Shown: in pieces, positions 15,771-24,718 of the stretch
Position numbering within the stretch: position 1 is the stretch's first letter
Layout: the number at the start of each line of letters is the position of its first letter
The notes under the pieces: model-generated
The model's database searches: none
Told to the model about the DNA's origin: nothing
What the model saw: only the letters and a program-made list of their open reading frames with translations
DNA from: Acidobacteriota bacterium
GTDB lineage: Bacteria; Acidobacteriota; Terriglobia; Terriglobales; Acidobacteriaceae
NCBI GenBank assembly: GCA_003225005.1
Contig: QIAN01000065.1
Location: 62,001-126,000 of the forward strand
Length of the DNA: 64,000 bases
Reading direction: 5' to 3'
Program-made: the position numbers and the translations under genes

Positions 15771-17030
15771 ATGCCGCGCATAATTGATCAAATCCGCGCA
15801 TCCAAGTTGCCCTCCAACATGATGCAGTTTGCGGCCCGAGGCGCGTTGTCGGTGCCGCCCGCGGAGAACATAGAGATTCTGGTCTATCTCGCCAAATACA
15901 ACAAGATTTTTGGCGATGTGGCGCGGATGACGCTGGCCGGCTGGGACGCGAAAGCATCCCTCGATGCCGCTTCCAACCCACAAACTCCCGGCCAAGTGCT
16001 GGACTACTTCGTGGAAAACTTGCGGCCACAATTGCTGCCAGCCTTGCTGGAGAACCCTGCGATGGCCCAGGAGACACTAGTCAAATTCGCAATTTCTGCC
16101 TCCCGCGAAAGCATTGAGACAATGCTTAAGAGTTCACGAGTGCGACGCTCGGAAGCGATCCTAGACTGTCTGCGGTCAAATCCTTACTTGAACGAGGGTG
16201 AATCCGAGGAGATCAATGCGCTGATTTCTTCCGCAAGCAATGAAAATGAAGACGAAGGCGGCACTTCCATCGCCGGCGTTAACCATCCCGGGGTTGGCCA
16301 CGAGGACGAACAACTCCAGAGTGCAGCGGCAGACGATGCAGGCGGAGAAGTTCCCGACGAAGCGGTAGCCGCCTATCTCTCCGAACACGCCAGCGAAATT
16401 GCCGCCGAAGGAGAGAAGCCGTTTCAGGCGATCGGTGGCGTTCTGGATTTGCTGGGAAAGGACTATTTTCCGGTGTCTTCCACGGCAGAGGGCGGCGGCA
16501 ATACGCCCACTCTGGTTGCCGGAACCAACGATGCGGCGGCCGGCGCGGCCGCAGTTCCAGCGAGGGCCGCTCCCGGTAAAACGGCGCTTCCGGTCGCAGC
16601 CAAGCGTGACAACGCCGTTCAAAAAATCAATCGCCTCGACATCAAGGGGCGCATTCAACTGGCGTTGAAAGGCAACAAAGAAGAGCGTTCACTGCTGATC
16701 CGTGACGGCACCAAGGTGGTGGCATTGGCGGTGTTGGAGGCCCCGAAATTGTCGGACGGCGAGGTCGAGAAGTTCGCGAGCCAGAAGAATGTGCTGGAGT
16801 CAGTGCTGCGGGCGATTCCTTTGAAGCGACGGTTCATGAAAATCTATGGCGTGGTGCGGAACCTGGTGGGCAATCCCCGTACTCCGCTGGATCTTGGCTT
16901 GGGATTGATGAAGCACCTGCTGACCCAGGATTTGAAAAACCTCTCCGCCAACAAGGAAGTCTCAGAGACGATCCGCAAGCTGGCTCAGAAGATGTACAAG
17001 CAGAAGCTGGCGGCTTCGCCCAAAAAATAA
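15771..17030 (+). CDS. Conserved hypothetical protein, helical-repeat N-terminus
   Basis: Unrecognised 419-aa cytosolic protein. Residues 1-150 look all-helical with short repeating units (SVPPAENIEILVYLAKY.., NPQTPGQVLDYFVENL.., NPAMAQETLVKFAIS..), suggestive of HEAT/LRV-like solenoid repeats. A low-complexity acidic then Ala/Pro-rich linker covers about 150-270. The C-terminal 140 residues (INRLDIKGRIQLALKGNKEE onward) again look helical, with a repeated NP/NPRTPLDLGLGLMKHL pattern echoing the N-terminal one. No membrane segment or catalytic motif. It stands 186 bp after the HD gene, with a GCTTCAG-ACGC-CTGAAGC hairpin just upstream, and is followed by a CoA-binding protein after 25 bp. Confidence 0.75.
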   Translation: MPRIIDQIRASKLPSNMMQFAARGALSVPPAENIEILVYLAKYNKIFGDVARMTLAGWDAKASLDAASNPQTPGQVLDYFVENLRPQLLPALLENPAMAQETLVKFAISASRESIETMLKSSRVRRSEAILDCLRSNPYLNEGESEEINALISSASNENEDEGGTSIAGVNHPGVGHEDEQLQSAAADDAGGEVPDEAVAAYLSEHASEIAAEGEKPFQAIGGVLDLLGKDYFPVSSTAEGGGNTPTLVAGTNDAAAGAAAVPARAAPGKTALPVAAKRDNAVQKINRLDIKGRIQLALKGNKEERSLLIRDGTKVVALAVLEAPKLSDGEVEKFASQKNVLESVLRAIPLKRRFMKIYGVVRNLVGNPRTPLDLGLGLMKHLLTQDLKNLSANKEVSETIRKLAQKMYKQKLAASPKK

Positions 17031-17055
17031 TTGCAGGGGAGGAACGCGGAGAGTC

Positions 17056-17469
17056 ATGCGCACCTTGCCGGAATCGGACGCCATCGCTGAATTACTGAAA
17101 GGTGCGAAAACCATTGCGGTAGTGGGGCTTTCCGACAATCCATTCCGCGCCAGCCACGGCGTGTCAGCCTACATGCAGAGCCAGGGATACCACATCATTC
17201 CGGTGAATCCCCACATCGGATCCAGTCTGGGCGAGAAGGCCTATGCTTCGCTGCTTGATCTGCCGGAGAAAGTTGACATCGTGAATGTCTTTCGGCGGTC
17301 AGAGTTTCTCGAGGAGATCGTGGAGCAAGCTATCCAACTCAAGGTGGCTGCCGTCTGGGCGCAGGAAGGCGTGATTGATGAGAGAGCTGCGGAGAAGGGG
17401 CGCCGGGCGGGCATCTTCGTGGTGATGGATCAGTGCATCCTCAAAGAGCACCGGGCGCGGTTTGGGTAA
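17056..17469 (+). CDS. CoA-binding (YccU-type) Rossmann protein
   Basis: A 137-aa single CoA_binding_2 domain protein. The nucleotide-binding motif TIAVVGLSDNPFRASHGVSA is near residues 20-38, followed by GYHIIPVNPHI and DIVNVFRRSEFLEEIVEQAI, all standard for the family. The same fold forms the first domain of succinyl-CoA synthetase alpha and acyl-CoA synthetases, but here there is no catalytic domain; cellular role is unknown. The gene follows the 419-aa unknown after 25 bp. Confidence 0.9.
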   Translation: MRTLPESDAIAELLKGAKTIAVVGLSDNPFRASHGVSAYMQSQGYHIIPVNPHIGSSLGEKAYASLLDLPEKVDIVNVFRRSEFLEEIVEQAIQLKVAAVWAQEGVIDERAAEKGRRAGIFVVMDQCILKEHRARFG

Positions 17470-17499
17470 AATTGCGGTCCGATCATCGCCCCACACGAA

Positions 17500-18777
17500 T
17501 CATCGCCCCACACTAATCAACACAACCGTGGCGTCGTCGTTCAGGCCAGCGCTGTTAGAGAAGGCGCGGACATCATCAACAATGCTCAGCGCAGATGCGT
17601 CCGGGCTGAGCGCGTGGGTCACGAGCCGGGAAGGACCGTACTCATTTTGCTCGGCATTCACGGCCTCGGTGATGCCATCACTGTAAAAAAGCAGCCGCGA
17701 GCCAGGAGACAGAAGAACCCGTGTCTCCGAATACTCGCCGAAGCCAAGGCCCAGAGGCATTCCTTGCTCGGTATCCAGAAAACGAGGGCCGGCGTCATCG
17801 ATGAACAACGGTTGCAGATGTCCGGCATTGGCAAAGGTTACGGTGCGAGCTGCCGGATCGAGTATCCCGTAAACCATGGTGACGAATCGCCCGGCAGGGA
17901 AATCATTAGCCAGGGCACGATTGAGCCGGTTCAGCACATCGGCTGGATGGGAGCAGGTTTCTGCTAAAGAGCGCAGAATGCCGCGAGTTGCAGACATCAA
18001 CAAGGCCGCGGCAGCACCTTTCCCGGACACATCGGCGAGAACCAGTCCCCAGGAGCCATCTTCGAAGGGGATGAAATCGTACCAGTCGCCACCCACTGCG
18101 CGGGCGGGGACGCTCAAGCCTGAGACCGCGAACCCAGGGATGTACGGAGAGCTCTTAGGCAAGAGCGCCTGCTGGATAGCGCGAGCTTCTTCCGCTTCGC
18201 GATTCATGGTTTCCCGCTCGTCGCGCTCGCGCTGGAATCGGCGCGCGTTGTGCACTGCAGCCGATACCTGATTGCAGAAGGCTTGGAGAAGGCGCAGCCG
18301 CTCTGCGGGAAAAGCATTCAGCTCGGGGTGAGATACGGTAAACACTCCGACCAAACCCCCGTCCCCGGAATGGAGCGGAATCGCCACTTCGGAAAGTGTG
18401 GAATCTTCGCAGCGGATGTAGTACTGATCCATGCGCACGTCGGGGGCGTAACGCATCTGCCCGGTCGAGGCCACGTAGCCGACCATGCCTTCTTTGCCAA
18501 TCTTAAGACGCTGCCCTTTGCCATGAAGGCTGCAGCCATGCACTCCGGCCAAAACCAGCTCGCCGTGCTCCTCGTCGTGCAGGTAAACGTTAGCCTCGAC
18601 GCAACCGAACGAGCGTGCAACCTCATTCACGATAGTGTCGATGAGCGGATCGAGGTCAAGAATAGAGGAGATGTTCTGAGCGGCTTTTTGTAGCCGATGC
18701 AGGTCTTCAACCCACGCACCTTGCAGGGCACGGACGGCGACAGCGTCCGATCCCGTGGCTATCGAGCCTGAAGCCAT
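17500..18777 (-). CDS. GAF-domain PP2C (SpoIIE/RsbU-type) serine phosphatase
   Basis: Signalling phosphatase of 425 aa. A GAF sensor domain (about residues 35-180, with ARSFGCVEANVYLHDEEHG) is followed by a short coiled-coil linker (ERDERETMNREAEEARAIQQ, which contains the usual QQALLP start of the catalytic domain) and a PP2C_SIG/SpoIIE domain (about 205-425). Metal-binding aspartates are in VGGDWYDFIPFEDG, VLADVSGKGAAAALLMSA, FYSDGITEAVNAEQNEYG and GLNDDATVVLISVG. Such proteins dephosphorylate anti-sigma-factor antagonists in partner-switching systems. No antagonist or anti-sigma gene is next to it, so the target is unknown. Confidence 0.93.
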   Translation of the reverse strand: MASGSIATGSDAVAVRALQGAWVEDLHRLQKAAQNISSILDLDPLIDTIVNEVARSFGCVEANVYLHDEEHGELVLAGVHGCSLHGKGQRLKIGKEGMVGYVASTGQMRYAPDVRMDQYYIRCEDSTLSEVAIPLHSGDGGLVGVFTVSHPELNAFPAERLRLLQAFCNQVSAAVHNARRFQRERDERETMNREAEEARAIQQALLPKSSPYIPGFAVSGLSVPARAVGGDWYDFIPFEDGSWGLVLADVSGKGAAAALLMSATRGILRSLAETCSHPADVLNRLNRALANDFPAGRFVTMVYGILDPAARTVTFANAGHLQPLFIDDAGPRFLDTEQGMPLGLGFGEYSETRVLLSPGSRLLFYSDGITEAVNAEQNEYGPSRLVTHALSPDASALSIVDDVRAFSNSAGLNDDATVVLISVGR

Positions 18778-18834
18778 AGATTCAGCCCTTTTCGAGCGAG
18801 AAACTTCTGCCCTATGAGATGCACGGTTGCTGGG

Positions 18835-20211
18835 TCAGGATTCTTTCTTGGGACGGGGCGGTTTCTGTGGCGGGGCGAGCGAGCGTAAACGCTTGATTTC
18901 CTCCAATCGCTCGCGAATCCGTTTTTCCACACCTTCGAGAGTGGGCCTGTAATAAACCCGGTCGCGCAGATTGTCGGGCAGGCATTGCATGTTGGCGACT
19001 TTCTCTTTGAGATCATGAGCATACTGGTATCCATCACCGTAGCCCAAACCTTTCATGAGCCCTGTCGGAGCATTGCGCAGATGTAACGGGACGGCGTCCG
19101 CGGCGGTCTGTTCTACGTCTTGCTGCACTTCGCTGTAAGCAGTGTAGAGGGCATTGGATTTGGGAGCGGCGGACAGATAGACGACCGCCTGCGCCAGCGC
19201 CAAATTGCCTTCCGGCATGCCAATGAAATCAACCGCATCGCGGGCTGCCATACACAGTGCGAGTGCGTTAGGGTCAGCGAGACCGATGTCCTCGACCGCC
19301 ATGCGCACGACGCGACGCGCAATGTAAAGCGGATCTTCGCCAGCTTCAAGCATGCGGCCGAGCCAGTACAGAGCGGCATCGGGATCGCTGTTGCGAACTG
19401 ATTTGTGCAGCGCGGAGATGAGATTGTAGTGCTCTTCGCCACTCTTGTCATAGAGCAGGGTGCGCTTCTGCAGCGCGTCGCGGACGATGTCGTCAGTAAT
19501 TTCGGCGGGCGACTGGTCCGAAGTTTTCTCTTGGGCGAGGGCAGCGGCTACTTCCAGGACATTGTAGGCGCTGCGAGCATCGCCACTGGTGTAACTGGCG
19601 ATCTTTCTTAGGACGTCGTCCGATGCCTTCACTTTCATTCCGCCCAGGCCGCGTTCCTCCTCGAATAGAGCCCGGCGCAGGAGAGGCACGATCTGGTCTT
19701 CAGTCAGGGGCTTCAGTACATATACGCGACAGCGAGATAGCAAGGCCGAGTTGATTTCGAAAGAGGGATTTTCGGTCGTGGCGCCAATCAGGCGAATGTT
19801 GCCTTTCTCCACGTGCGGGAGAAAAGCGTCTTGCTGCGCCTTATTGAAGCGGTGAATTTCGTCGATGAAAACGATGGTTCGCGTGCCGTACTGGCGGGCC
19901 CGCTCAGCGTCGGCCATGACCTGCTTGATCTCTTTGATTCCTGCCAGCACAGCGGAAAATTCCAGGAACTCGGCTTTGGTCATGCCCGCAATGATCTTTG
20001 CCAACGTCGTCTTCCCCGTCCCCGGCGGTCCCCAGAAGATTAGGGAGCCGGCATCATCGCGATCGATCTGCGTCCGCAGAGGCTTGCCTGAACCGATCAG
20101 GTGCTCCTGGCCGACGAATTCGTCGAGCGTCCGCGGGCGCATGCGGTCCGCCAGTGGCCGTGTACGGTCCGCGGGGGCATTCGCGTTCGGAATGGGTGGG
20201 AAGAGGCCCAT
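18835..20211 (-). CDS. rarA: Replication-associated recombination protein A (AAA+ ATPase)
   Basis: Clamp-loader-like AAA+ ATPase of the RarA/MgsA/WRNIP1 family acting at stalled replication forks. Order: SSB-interaction-like N-terminus with RPRTLDEFVGQEHLIG, Walker A in FWGPPGTGKTTLAKIIAG (about residue 55), Walker B in TIVFIDEIHRFNKAQQD, sensor 1 IGATTENPSFEIN, then the C-terminal tetramerisation domain with GEDPLYIARRVVRMAVEDIG and the terminal PTLEGVEKRIRERLEEIK. Length 458 aa is typical. The neighbours on the same strand are a phosphatase downstream and a SpoU methyltransferase upstream, without close coupling. Confidence 0.95.
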   Translation of the reverse strand: MGLFPPIPNANAPADRTRPLADRMRPRTLDEFVGQEHLIGSGKPLRTQIDRDDAGSLIFWGPPGTGKTTLAKIIAGMTKAEFLEFSAVLAGIKEIKQVMADAERARQYGTRTIVFIDEIHRFNKAQQDAFLPHVEKGNIRLIGATTENPSFEINSALLSRCRVYVLKPLTEDQIVPLLRRALFEEERGLGGMKVKASDDVLRKIASYTSGDARSAYNVLEVAAALAQEKTSDQSPAEITDDIVRDALQKRTLLYDKSGEEHYNLISALHKSVRNSDPDAALYWLGRMLEAGEDPLYIARRVVRMAVEDIGLADPNALALCMAARDAVDFIGMPEGNLALAQAVVYLSAAPKSNALYTAYSEVQQDVEQTAADAVPLHLRNAPTGLMKGLGYGDGYQYAHDLKEKVANMQCLPDNLRDRVYYRPTLEGVEKRIRERLEEIKRLRSLAPPQKPPRPKKES

Positions 20212-20317
20212 GGGGGAAATAGCTCTTGGCTTTCGCTTTTGGCTTAGAGCCTTCGAATCACCTTACGGGTGCCTTTTCGCTTTCTCCATATTGACGCCGA
20301 TTCCGTCTTGAGCCTTC

Positions 20318-21148
20318 TTATTTCCTTTGCCTCGCGGCTTCGTACAGTAGGATGCTGGTGGCCACTCCGGCGTTTAATGATTCCACCTGCGGCGCGTGCG
20401 GGATTACGACCACTTCGTCCATCCTCGTCATCAGATCGCGGGGCAGGCCGGAGCCTTCGTTGCCGATGAACATGGCCAGTGCTCCGGTCAGCCTCGCTTC
20501 GCCTAGGGGTGTGCCCTTGTGTGAGGAAGTTGCGACTAAACGAATTTCCTGGGCACGCAGCTGGGAAGAGACGGCATCAAGCTTTCTGCGAATCACGGGT
20601 ACGCGGAAAATAGAACCGGCGGAGGCGCGCACCACTTTGGCATTGAACAGGCTCACTGTGCCCTCGCCCAGTACGACTCCGGCGCCACCGAAAGCCTCGG
20701 CGGAACGGAGGATGGTGCCCAGGTTACCAGGGTCCTGCAGCCCCGCGATGACCACTAAGGGACCAAGCTGCAATCTCTCCAGAATCTCTTCGAGGGAAAA
20801 TTCCTTGAGATGAACCAGTGCCGCGACACCCTGCGGCGTTTCAGACGGCACCGCGTTGTCGAAAATCTTGCTGGGCAGCAATAAGGTTTCCACGTGGGCG
20901 CCAATCTGAGGTAACAGGCGCTCCGCGAGGTCTTGCTCAGACTCGCGGAAGAAGACAGCACGAAAGCGCAGTCCGCTGCGGATGGCTTCTTCCACGATGC
21001 GGAGACCTTCGACCGCGCAGTCTCCATCGCGGGTGCAGTCGGCGCCGGCGAAGGCTTGACGCAACAATTTAACCAGCGGGTTGTGCCGACCCTCGATACG
21101 CCGCAATCGGCCTCGCGCAGCGCTGGCGGTTTCTGAGAGCTTCTTCAT
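20318..21148 (-). CDS. TrmH/SpoU family RNA 2'-O-ribose methyltransferase
   Basis: SPOUT-class methyltransferase of 276 aa. An N-terminal substrate-binding domain (about 15-100, RHNPLVKLLRQAF..) precedes the knotted SpoU domain with the three motifs: VIAGLQDPGNLGTILRSAEA, AMFIGNEGSGLPRDL and the SAM-knot IPHAPQVESLNAGVATSILL. It is expected to methylate rRNA or tRNA; RlmB/TsnR-like enzymes are the nearest in style, and the exact target cannot be assigned. It is divergent from the sua5 gene with 151 bp between starts. Confidence 0.92.
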   Translation of the reverse strand: MKKLSETASAARGRLRRIEGRHNPLVKLLRQAFAGADCTRDGDCAVEGLRIVEEAIRSGLRFRAVFFRESEQDLAERLLPQIGAHVETLLLPSKIFDNAVPSETPQGVAALVHLKEFSLEEILERLQLGPLVVIAGLQDPGNLGTILRSAEAFGGAGVVLGEGTVSLFNAKVVRASAGSIFRVPVIRRKLDAVSSQLRAQEIRLVATSSHKGTPLGEARLTGALAMFIGNEGSGLPRDLMTRMDEVVVIPHAPQVESLNAGVATSILLYEAARQRK

Positions 21149-21299
21149 ACGCTGTTCAGACTGTTCTGAAGTTACGCGCCCGAGTGATACGCTGTAAACT
21201 CGGACTCGGCTGCCAACTCGGCTTGCGGCGCTTTGCCGTATTATGGTAGGTTTCGCGGTCTAATCAAATAGAGGCAGAAGAAACCCGAAGGGAAACGCC

Positions 21300-21941
21300 G
21301 TGCGCGCCGAGATAGTCAAAATAAACTGTGACGACCCCGAAATGTCGTTAGTCAAGTACGCGGCCGATCAGATTCGCGCCGGCGAGGTGCTGGGCATGCC
21401 CACAGATACTTTCTACGGGCTGGCAGCCGATCCCTTTAACCTGCGCGCAGTCGATCGTGTGTACGACATCAAGACCCGGTCGCGCCACAAGCCACTGTCA
21501 CTGTTGATTGAGAGTGTCGACCAAGCCGAGGAATTGGCCAAGCCATTGCCGGAGGAGTTTTATCTTTTGGCGCGGAGATTCTGGCCAGGGCCGTTGACGA
21601 TCATCGTCAAGGCGGGTTCGCGATTGCCGCTGAAGGTTACGGCGAATACAGGAAATGTGGCTTTACGCGTGCCTAACGCCCGGATACCGCTGGCCGTGGT
21701 GACGGCCGCGGCCATCCCGATCACGGCGACTTCTGCAAATCTCAGTGGGGCTTCCGAATGCACCAGCGCCAACCAGGTACGCGATCAACTCCACGGGCGC
21801 ATCAGCATTATTGTGGATGGAGGACCTTCGCCTCGCGACGTGGCCTCTACCATCGTCGACCTGTCGGACGAAGACGCGCGTTGGCGGATCATCCGCGCAG
21901 GCGCGATCCCGGCTGACGATATCTCCGGGTTCTTCGCCTGA
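21300..21941 (+). CDS. L-threonylcarbamoyladenylate synthase (Sua5/YrdC/YciO family)
   Basis: Makes threonylcarbamoyl-AMP from threonine, bicarbonate and ATP for the t6A37 modification of ANN-decoding tRNAs. The 213 aa are one YrdC domain: VLGMPTDTFYGLAADPFN, KTRSRHKPLSLLI, FWPGPLTIIVKA, NVALRVPNARIPLAVV, ITATSANLSGASEC and the end ASTIVDLSDEDARWRIIRAG. The start is GTG 21300, behind GAAGGGAAACGCC. No C-terminal Sua5 domain, so it is the short YrdC/YciO form. The YdcF gene starts 2 bp after its stop, indicating an operon. Confidence 0.93.
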   Translation: MRAEIVKINCDDPEMSLVKYAADQIRAGEVLGMPTDTFYGLAADPFNLRAVDRVYDIKTRSRHKPLSLLIESVDQAEELAKPLPEEFYLLARRFWPGPLTIIVKAGSRLPLKVTANTGNVALRVPNARIPLAVVTAAAIPITATSANLSGASECTSANQVRDQLHGRISIIVDGGPSPRDVASTIVDLSDEDARWRIIRAGAIPADDISGFFA

Positions 21942-21943
21942 GC

Positions 21944-22564
21944 ATGGACGACGATAGCGCCAACCGGCGTCGGCGAGGCCACTGGTTCCTTTGGCTAGTG
22001 GCCCTGATGGCAGCTGCCGTGGCAGCCTTTCTCGCTGTGACGAGCATCAGGATTGTTCGCGAGTCGCGGCTTGAAGAGGCGAAGCCGGCAGATGCCATTG
22101 TGGTGTTTGGTGCGGCGGAATACTCCGGACACCCTTCCCCTGTGCTCCGCGCTCGCCTCGATCACGCCTTCGAGCTTTTTGCGCAGGGTATCGCACCGGT
22201 TGTCATCACGACCGGAGGTGCTGCTGCCGACCCTAGATTCAGCGAGGGTGGCGTTGGCCGCGATTACTTGATGCATCGCGGGATCCCGGAACGTGATCTC
22301 ATCGCCGAGACCCAGGGCAATGATACGGCCCAATCAGCCGTGCGAGTCGCCGTCATCATGCGAGCCAACGGACTGCATAGTTGCGTGGCGGTGAGCGACG
22401 CTTACCATGTTTTCCGCATCAAGAAACTGTTGGAACACGAGGGCATCAGCCAGGTTTATGTTGCACCCCGTCCGGATTCGCGGCCAAGAAGCTTATGGCA
22501 ACGCTTGTGGTCGAGCGTGCGGGAGTCTGCCAGCTATCTGTTGTGGCGGCTGGGAATTACTTGA
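21944..22564 (+). CDS. YdcF family (DUF218) membrane-anchored protein
   Basis: A 206-aa protein with one N-terminal TM helix (WFLWLVALMAAAVAAFLAVTS, part) and a DUF218 domain facing the periplasm. Family motifs: DAIVVFGAAEYSGHPSPVLRARLDHA, VVITTGG, RGIPERDLIAETQGNDTAQSAV and AVSDAYHVFRIKKLLEHEG. Members (YdcF, SanA, ElyC) act in envelope polysaccharide or peptidoglycan-related steps, some with nucleotide or SAM binding reported; the specific role here is not known. ATG 21944 lies 2 bp after the sua5 stop. Confidence 0.9.
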   Translation: MDDDSANRRRRGHWFLWLVALMAAAVAAFLAVTSIRIVRESRLEEAKPADAIVVFGAAEYSGHPSPVLRARLDHAFELFAQGIAPVVITTGGAAADPRFSEGGVGRDYLMHRGIPERDLIAETQGNDTAQSAVRVAVIMRANGLHSCVAVSDAYHVFRIKKLLEHEGISQVYVAPRPDSRPRSLWQRLWSSVRESASYLLWRLGIT

Positions 22565-22590
22565 AATCAGGGTTCGCGTTCCTTGCTTTG

Positions 22591-23115
22591 CTACCAGCCA
22601 TTTTTCTCCCGCAGCGAGGTGATGTGGGCTACGTGATGGCGTCCATGCCAAGCGTAAAGGGCAAGTGTTTTCTCCAGAGCCATAACTCCCAGTTCGGGAT
22701 GGCGGAAAGTCCGCTTCCAGTCACTGGGTTCGAGCGAGCGGAGGAGCCGTATCCAGCGGGTGTGCAGGCATTCCAACAGCATCATCGAAACCTCTATGGG
22801 CGTGGCCTGAACATCGGGCAGAAGGGCCCAGCGGTCTTCCGCGTAGGGCTTGATCGTAGGCACTTCCTCGGTCAGTGCGAGCTTGAAGCGGATGTAAGCA
22901 TTGAGGTGGCTGTCCGGCACATGGTGCACAACCTGACGCACCGTCCATCCGCCGGGGCGGTATTCTGTGTCCAGTTGTTGATCGGAAAGTCCTGAGACGG
23001 CGGCACGAAGGTTGGCTGGCGCGTGGTCAACGTCGTACAGGCACTTTTCCTTCTGCTCTTCGGTAACAGGCTCTTTGAAAGTAAACTTGCCGATGGGATA
23101 ACGCAGGTCGGGCAT
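22591..23115 (-). CDS. DinB/YfiT-type putative metal-dependent hydrolase (bacillithiol-transferase-like)
   Basis: Four-helix-bundle DinB_2 protein of 174 aa close to YfiT/BstA. It starts DLRYPIGKFTFKEPVTEEQK, the typical N-terminus, and keeps the three metal-ligand histidines: VRQVVHHVPDSHLNAY and YAWHGRHHVAHI. RLKPGGWTVRQ-like YRPGGWTVRQ is also typical. ATG 23115, preceded by CTTGGAGACCAA, is preferred to the longer ORF at 23169. BstA conjugates bacillithiol; whether this organism makes bacillithiol is unknown, so substrate is open. Confidence 0.9.
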   Translation of the reverse strand: MPDLRYPIGKFTFKEPVTEEQKEKCLYDVDHAPANLRAAVSGLSDQQLDTEYRPGGWTVRQVVHHVPDSHLNAYIRFKLALTEEVPTIKPYAEDRWALLPDVQATPIEVSMMLLECLHTRWIRLLRSLEPSDWKRTFRHPELGVMALEKTLALYAWHGRHHVAHITSLREKNGW

Positions 23116-23188
23116 TTGGTCTCCAAGAGGCTTTGTCCATAAAGGGTCGGACGTTTTAAAGTGGTTCAAAACTGAAGCTGCACTGTGC

Positions 23189-23335
23189 TTAGCGTTTTCT
23201 TACTCTTTGGCTTGGTGCGTCATGGACCTCTCTGATCGTGACTTCCACATCCACGATCTCTGCCTCCACCCAGCCGGGCTGGTGGTGGTCATCTGCACAA
23301 CGGACGATCTCGACACCAAGTTCTTTCTCATGCAT
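23189..23335 (-). CDS. Small conserved-looking protein (DHQPGWVE motif)
   Basis: A 48-aa ORF starting at ATG 23335 with GCAGGAG just upstream. It contains CADDHHQPGWVEAEIVDVEV, which resembles the core of short acidobacterial proteins of unknown function (recalled pattern: ..HQPGWVEC.F.DA.G..H.F..KVP). The C-terminal part (REVHDAPSQRVRKR) does not fit that pattern well, so this may be a diverged or truncated copy. Weak call. Confidence 0.4.
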   Translation of the reverse strand: MHEKELGVEIVRCADDHHQPGWVEAEIVDVEVTIREVHDAPSQRVRKR

Positions 23336-23380
23336 AGCTCCTGCAAGGGTAGGAACCCACAGCATCAGCATACGTCAACG

Positions 23381-23400
23381 CGCTAGCATTAATGTTAGCG
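23381..23400. promoter_or_regulatory. 20-bp near-perfect palindrome (operator-like)
   Basis: CGCTAGCATTAATGTTAGCG reads as its own reverse complement except at one symmetric pair. It lies in the 300-bp divergent region between the small ORF (start 23335) and ku (start 23637). No regulator is encoded next to it. An AGTAAAC/GTTTACT inverted pair occurs about 40 bp further on. Otherwise the region holds no gene. Confidence 0.45.
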
Positions 23401-23636
23401 ACCAGGCGTCTTAATCCAAGGATGCGGGAAGTCGCTAAGTAAACTACAATCCCTAGGGGTTTACTGTGCGCTGACCCCATGATCTCGGGCTTCAAGTTTC
23501 GATTCCCGGGCTTCTGGTTTTGTGCATCAAAAATGGGTTCTAGGCTAAACTCACAATTCTAAGTGAATTAGCCTTGTTGTGGCGTCAAGTTCGGACTCGC
23601 GCCCTCAGGCGCGCGTTCGTTTGCGAAAGAGGAACC

Positions 23637-24482
23637 ATGGCAGCTTCGGTCTGGTCGGGTCACCTAACCTTTGGACTTATTTCCATGCCGGTGCGACTGT
23701 TTTCCGGTGCGCGTAGTTCGGGAATTTCGTTCAACATGCTGCATCGGCCCGACAAACAGCGAGTGAAGCAGCAATATATTTGTCCCCTCGAAAACAAGGT
23801 CGTTGAGCGCAACGAAATAGTCAAGGGCTACGAGTTCCGCAAGGACGAATACATCGTCATCGAACCCGAAGAGATCAAGAAGATTGAGCCAGCAACCGCC
23901 AAGACGATGGAGATCCTCGAATTCGTGAAGTCCAGCGATGTAGATCCGGTTTATTTTGAGTCGTCATATTACATGCTGCCGGAAGAGGCGGGACGCCGTC
24001 CGTATGCCTTGCTCACCAGGGCGCTGGACGAGAGCGATTTTGTTGCGATTGCAAAAGTCACCATGCACAACCGCGAGTACACGGTGTTTCTGCGGCCTCA
24101 CGAGGGCGGATTGATGTTGCACACCATGTACTACGCCGATGAAGTGCGGAAGGTGGACGGTTTCGGCGCTCCCGATGTTGAGTTGAAGGAAGCCGAATTG
24201 AAAGTTGCGCACCAATTGATCGAAGCGCTCGCTGATGAGTGGAACCCGGAGAAATATACTGACAGTTTTCAGGAGAACCTGAAGAAGCTGATCCAGGCAA
24301 AACTCGAAGGCGGAGAGGTAGCGGCGGTCGAGAAGCCCAAGAAACTCGCCCCGGTCGTAGACCTCATGGCGGCTCTCAAGCAAAGCCTGGCGCAGATGGA
24401 AGGCAAGAAAAAACCAGCAGCTACTGCCAGGGCGGAGCCGCGGGCCGTCGCCGCGGGGGGCAAGTCGCGGCGCGGACGTTAA
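23637..24482 (+). CDS. ku: Ku protein, non-homologous end joining
   Basis: Homodimeric DNA-end-binding ring protein of bacterial NHEJ. ATG 23637 (after GAAAGAGGAACC) gives 281 aa; the track start at 23574 is too early. The Ku core covers about residues 3-255: ASVWSGHLTFGLISMPVRLF, KQQYICPLENKVVERNEIVKGYE.., YMLPEEAGRRPYALL, HNREYTVFLRPHEGGLMLHT (part), LADEWNPEKYTDSFQENLKKLI. The C-terminus is a Lys/Ala/Arg tail (KKKPAATARAE.., KSRRGR) of the kind that modulates DNA binding and LigD contact. No ligD is in the window. Confidence 0.95.
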   Translation: MAASVWSGHLTFGLISMPVRLFSGARSSGISFNMLHRPDKQRVKQQYICPLENKVVERNEIVKGYEFRKDEYIVIEPEEIKKIEPATAKTMEILEFVKSSDVDPVYFESSYYMLPEEAGRRPYALLTRALDESDFVAIAKVTMHNREYTVFLRPHEGGLMLHTMYYADEVRKVDGFGAPDVELKEAELKVAHQLIEALADEWNPEKYTDSFQENLKKLIQAKLEGGEVAAVEKPKKLAPVVDLMAALKQSLAQMEGKKKPAATARAEPRAVAAGGKSRRGR

Positions 24483-24718
24483 GCTCAGACTTCGGGCTAC
24501 CGCTATCGGCTTCGAGCCACGGGAATCGTTAGGACTGCTTGAGTCCTCGGTTCTCAATCTCGCAGCTATCGCCGCTTGTCAACTGTCTTGGATGTGCCCC
24601 AGCTTATTTCGTGTCGGCTGACACCGTCAACATTTCCGGCTTGCGGTCCAACTTGAACTTCCCTCCGGGCATCACATGTGCTTGCTGGCAATCTAGAACG
24701 ATTTATGTTGACACAGAC

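Noticed and set aside
23488-23520. tRNA-like TTTCGATTCCCGGGC stretch before ku
   Set aside because: No matching T-stem, acceptor or anticodon arm could be built around it.
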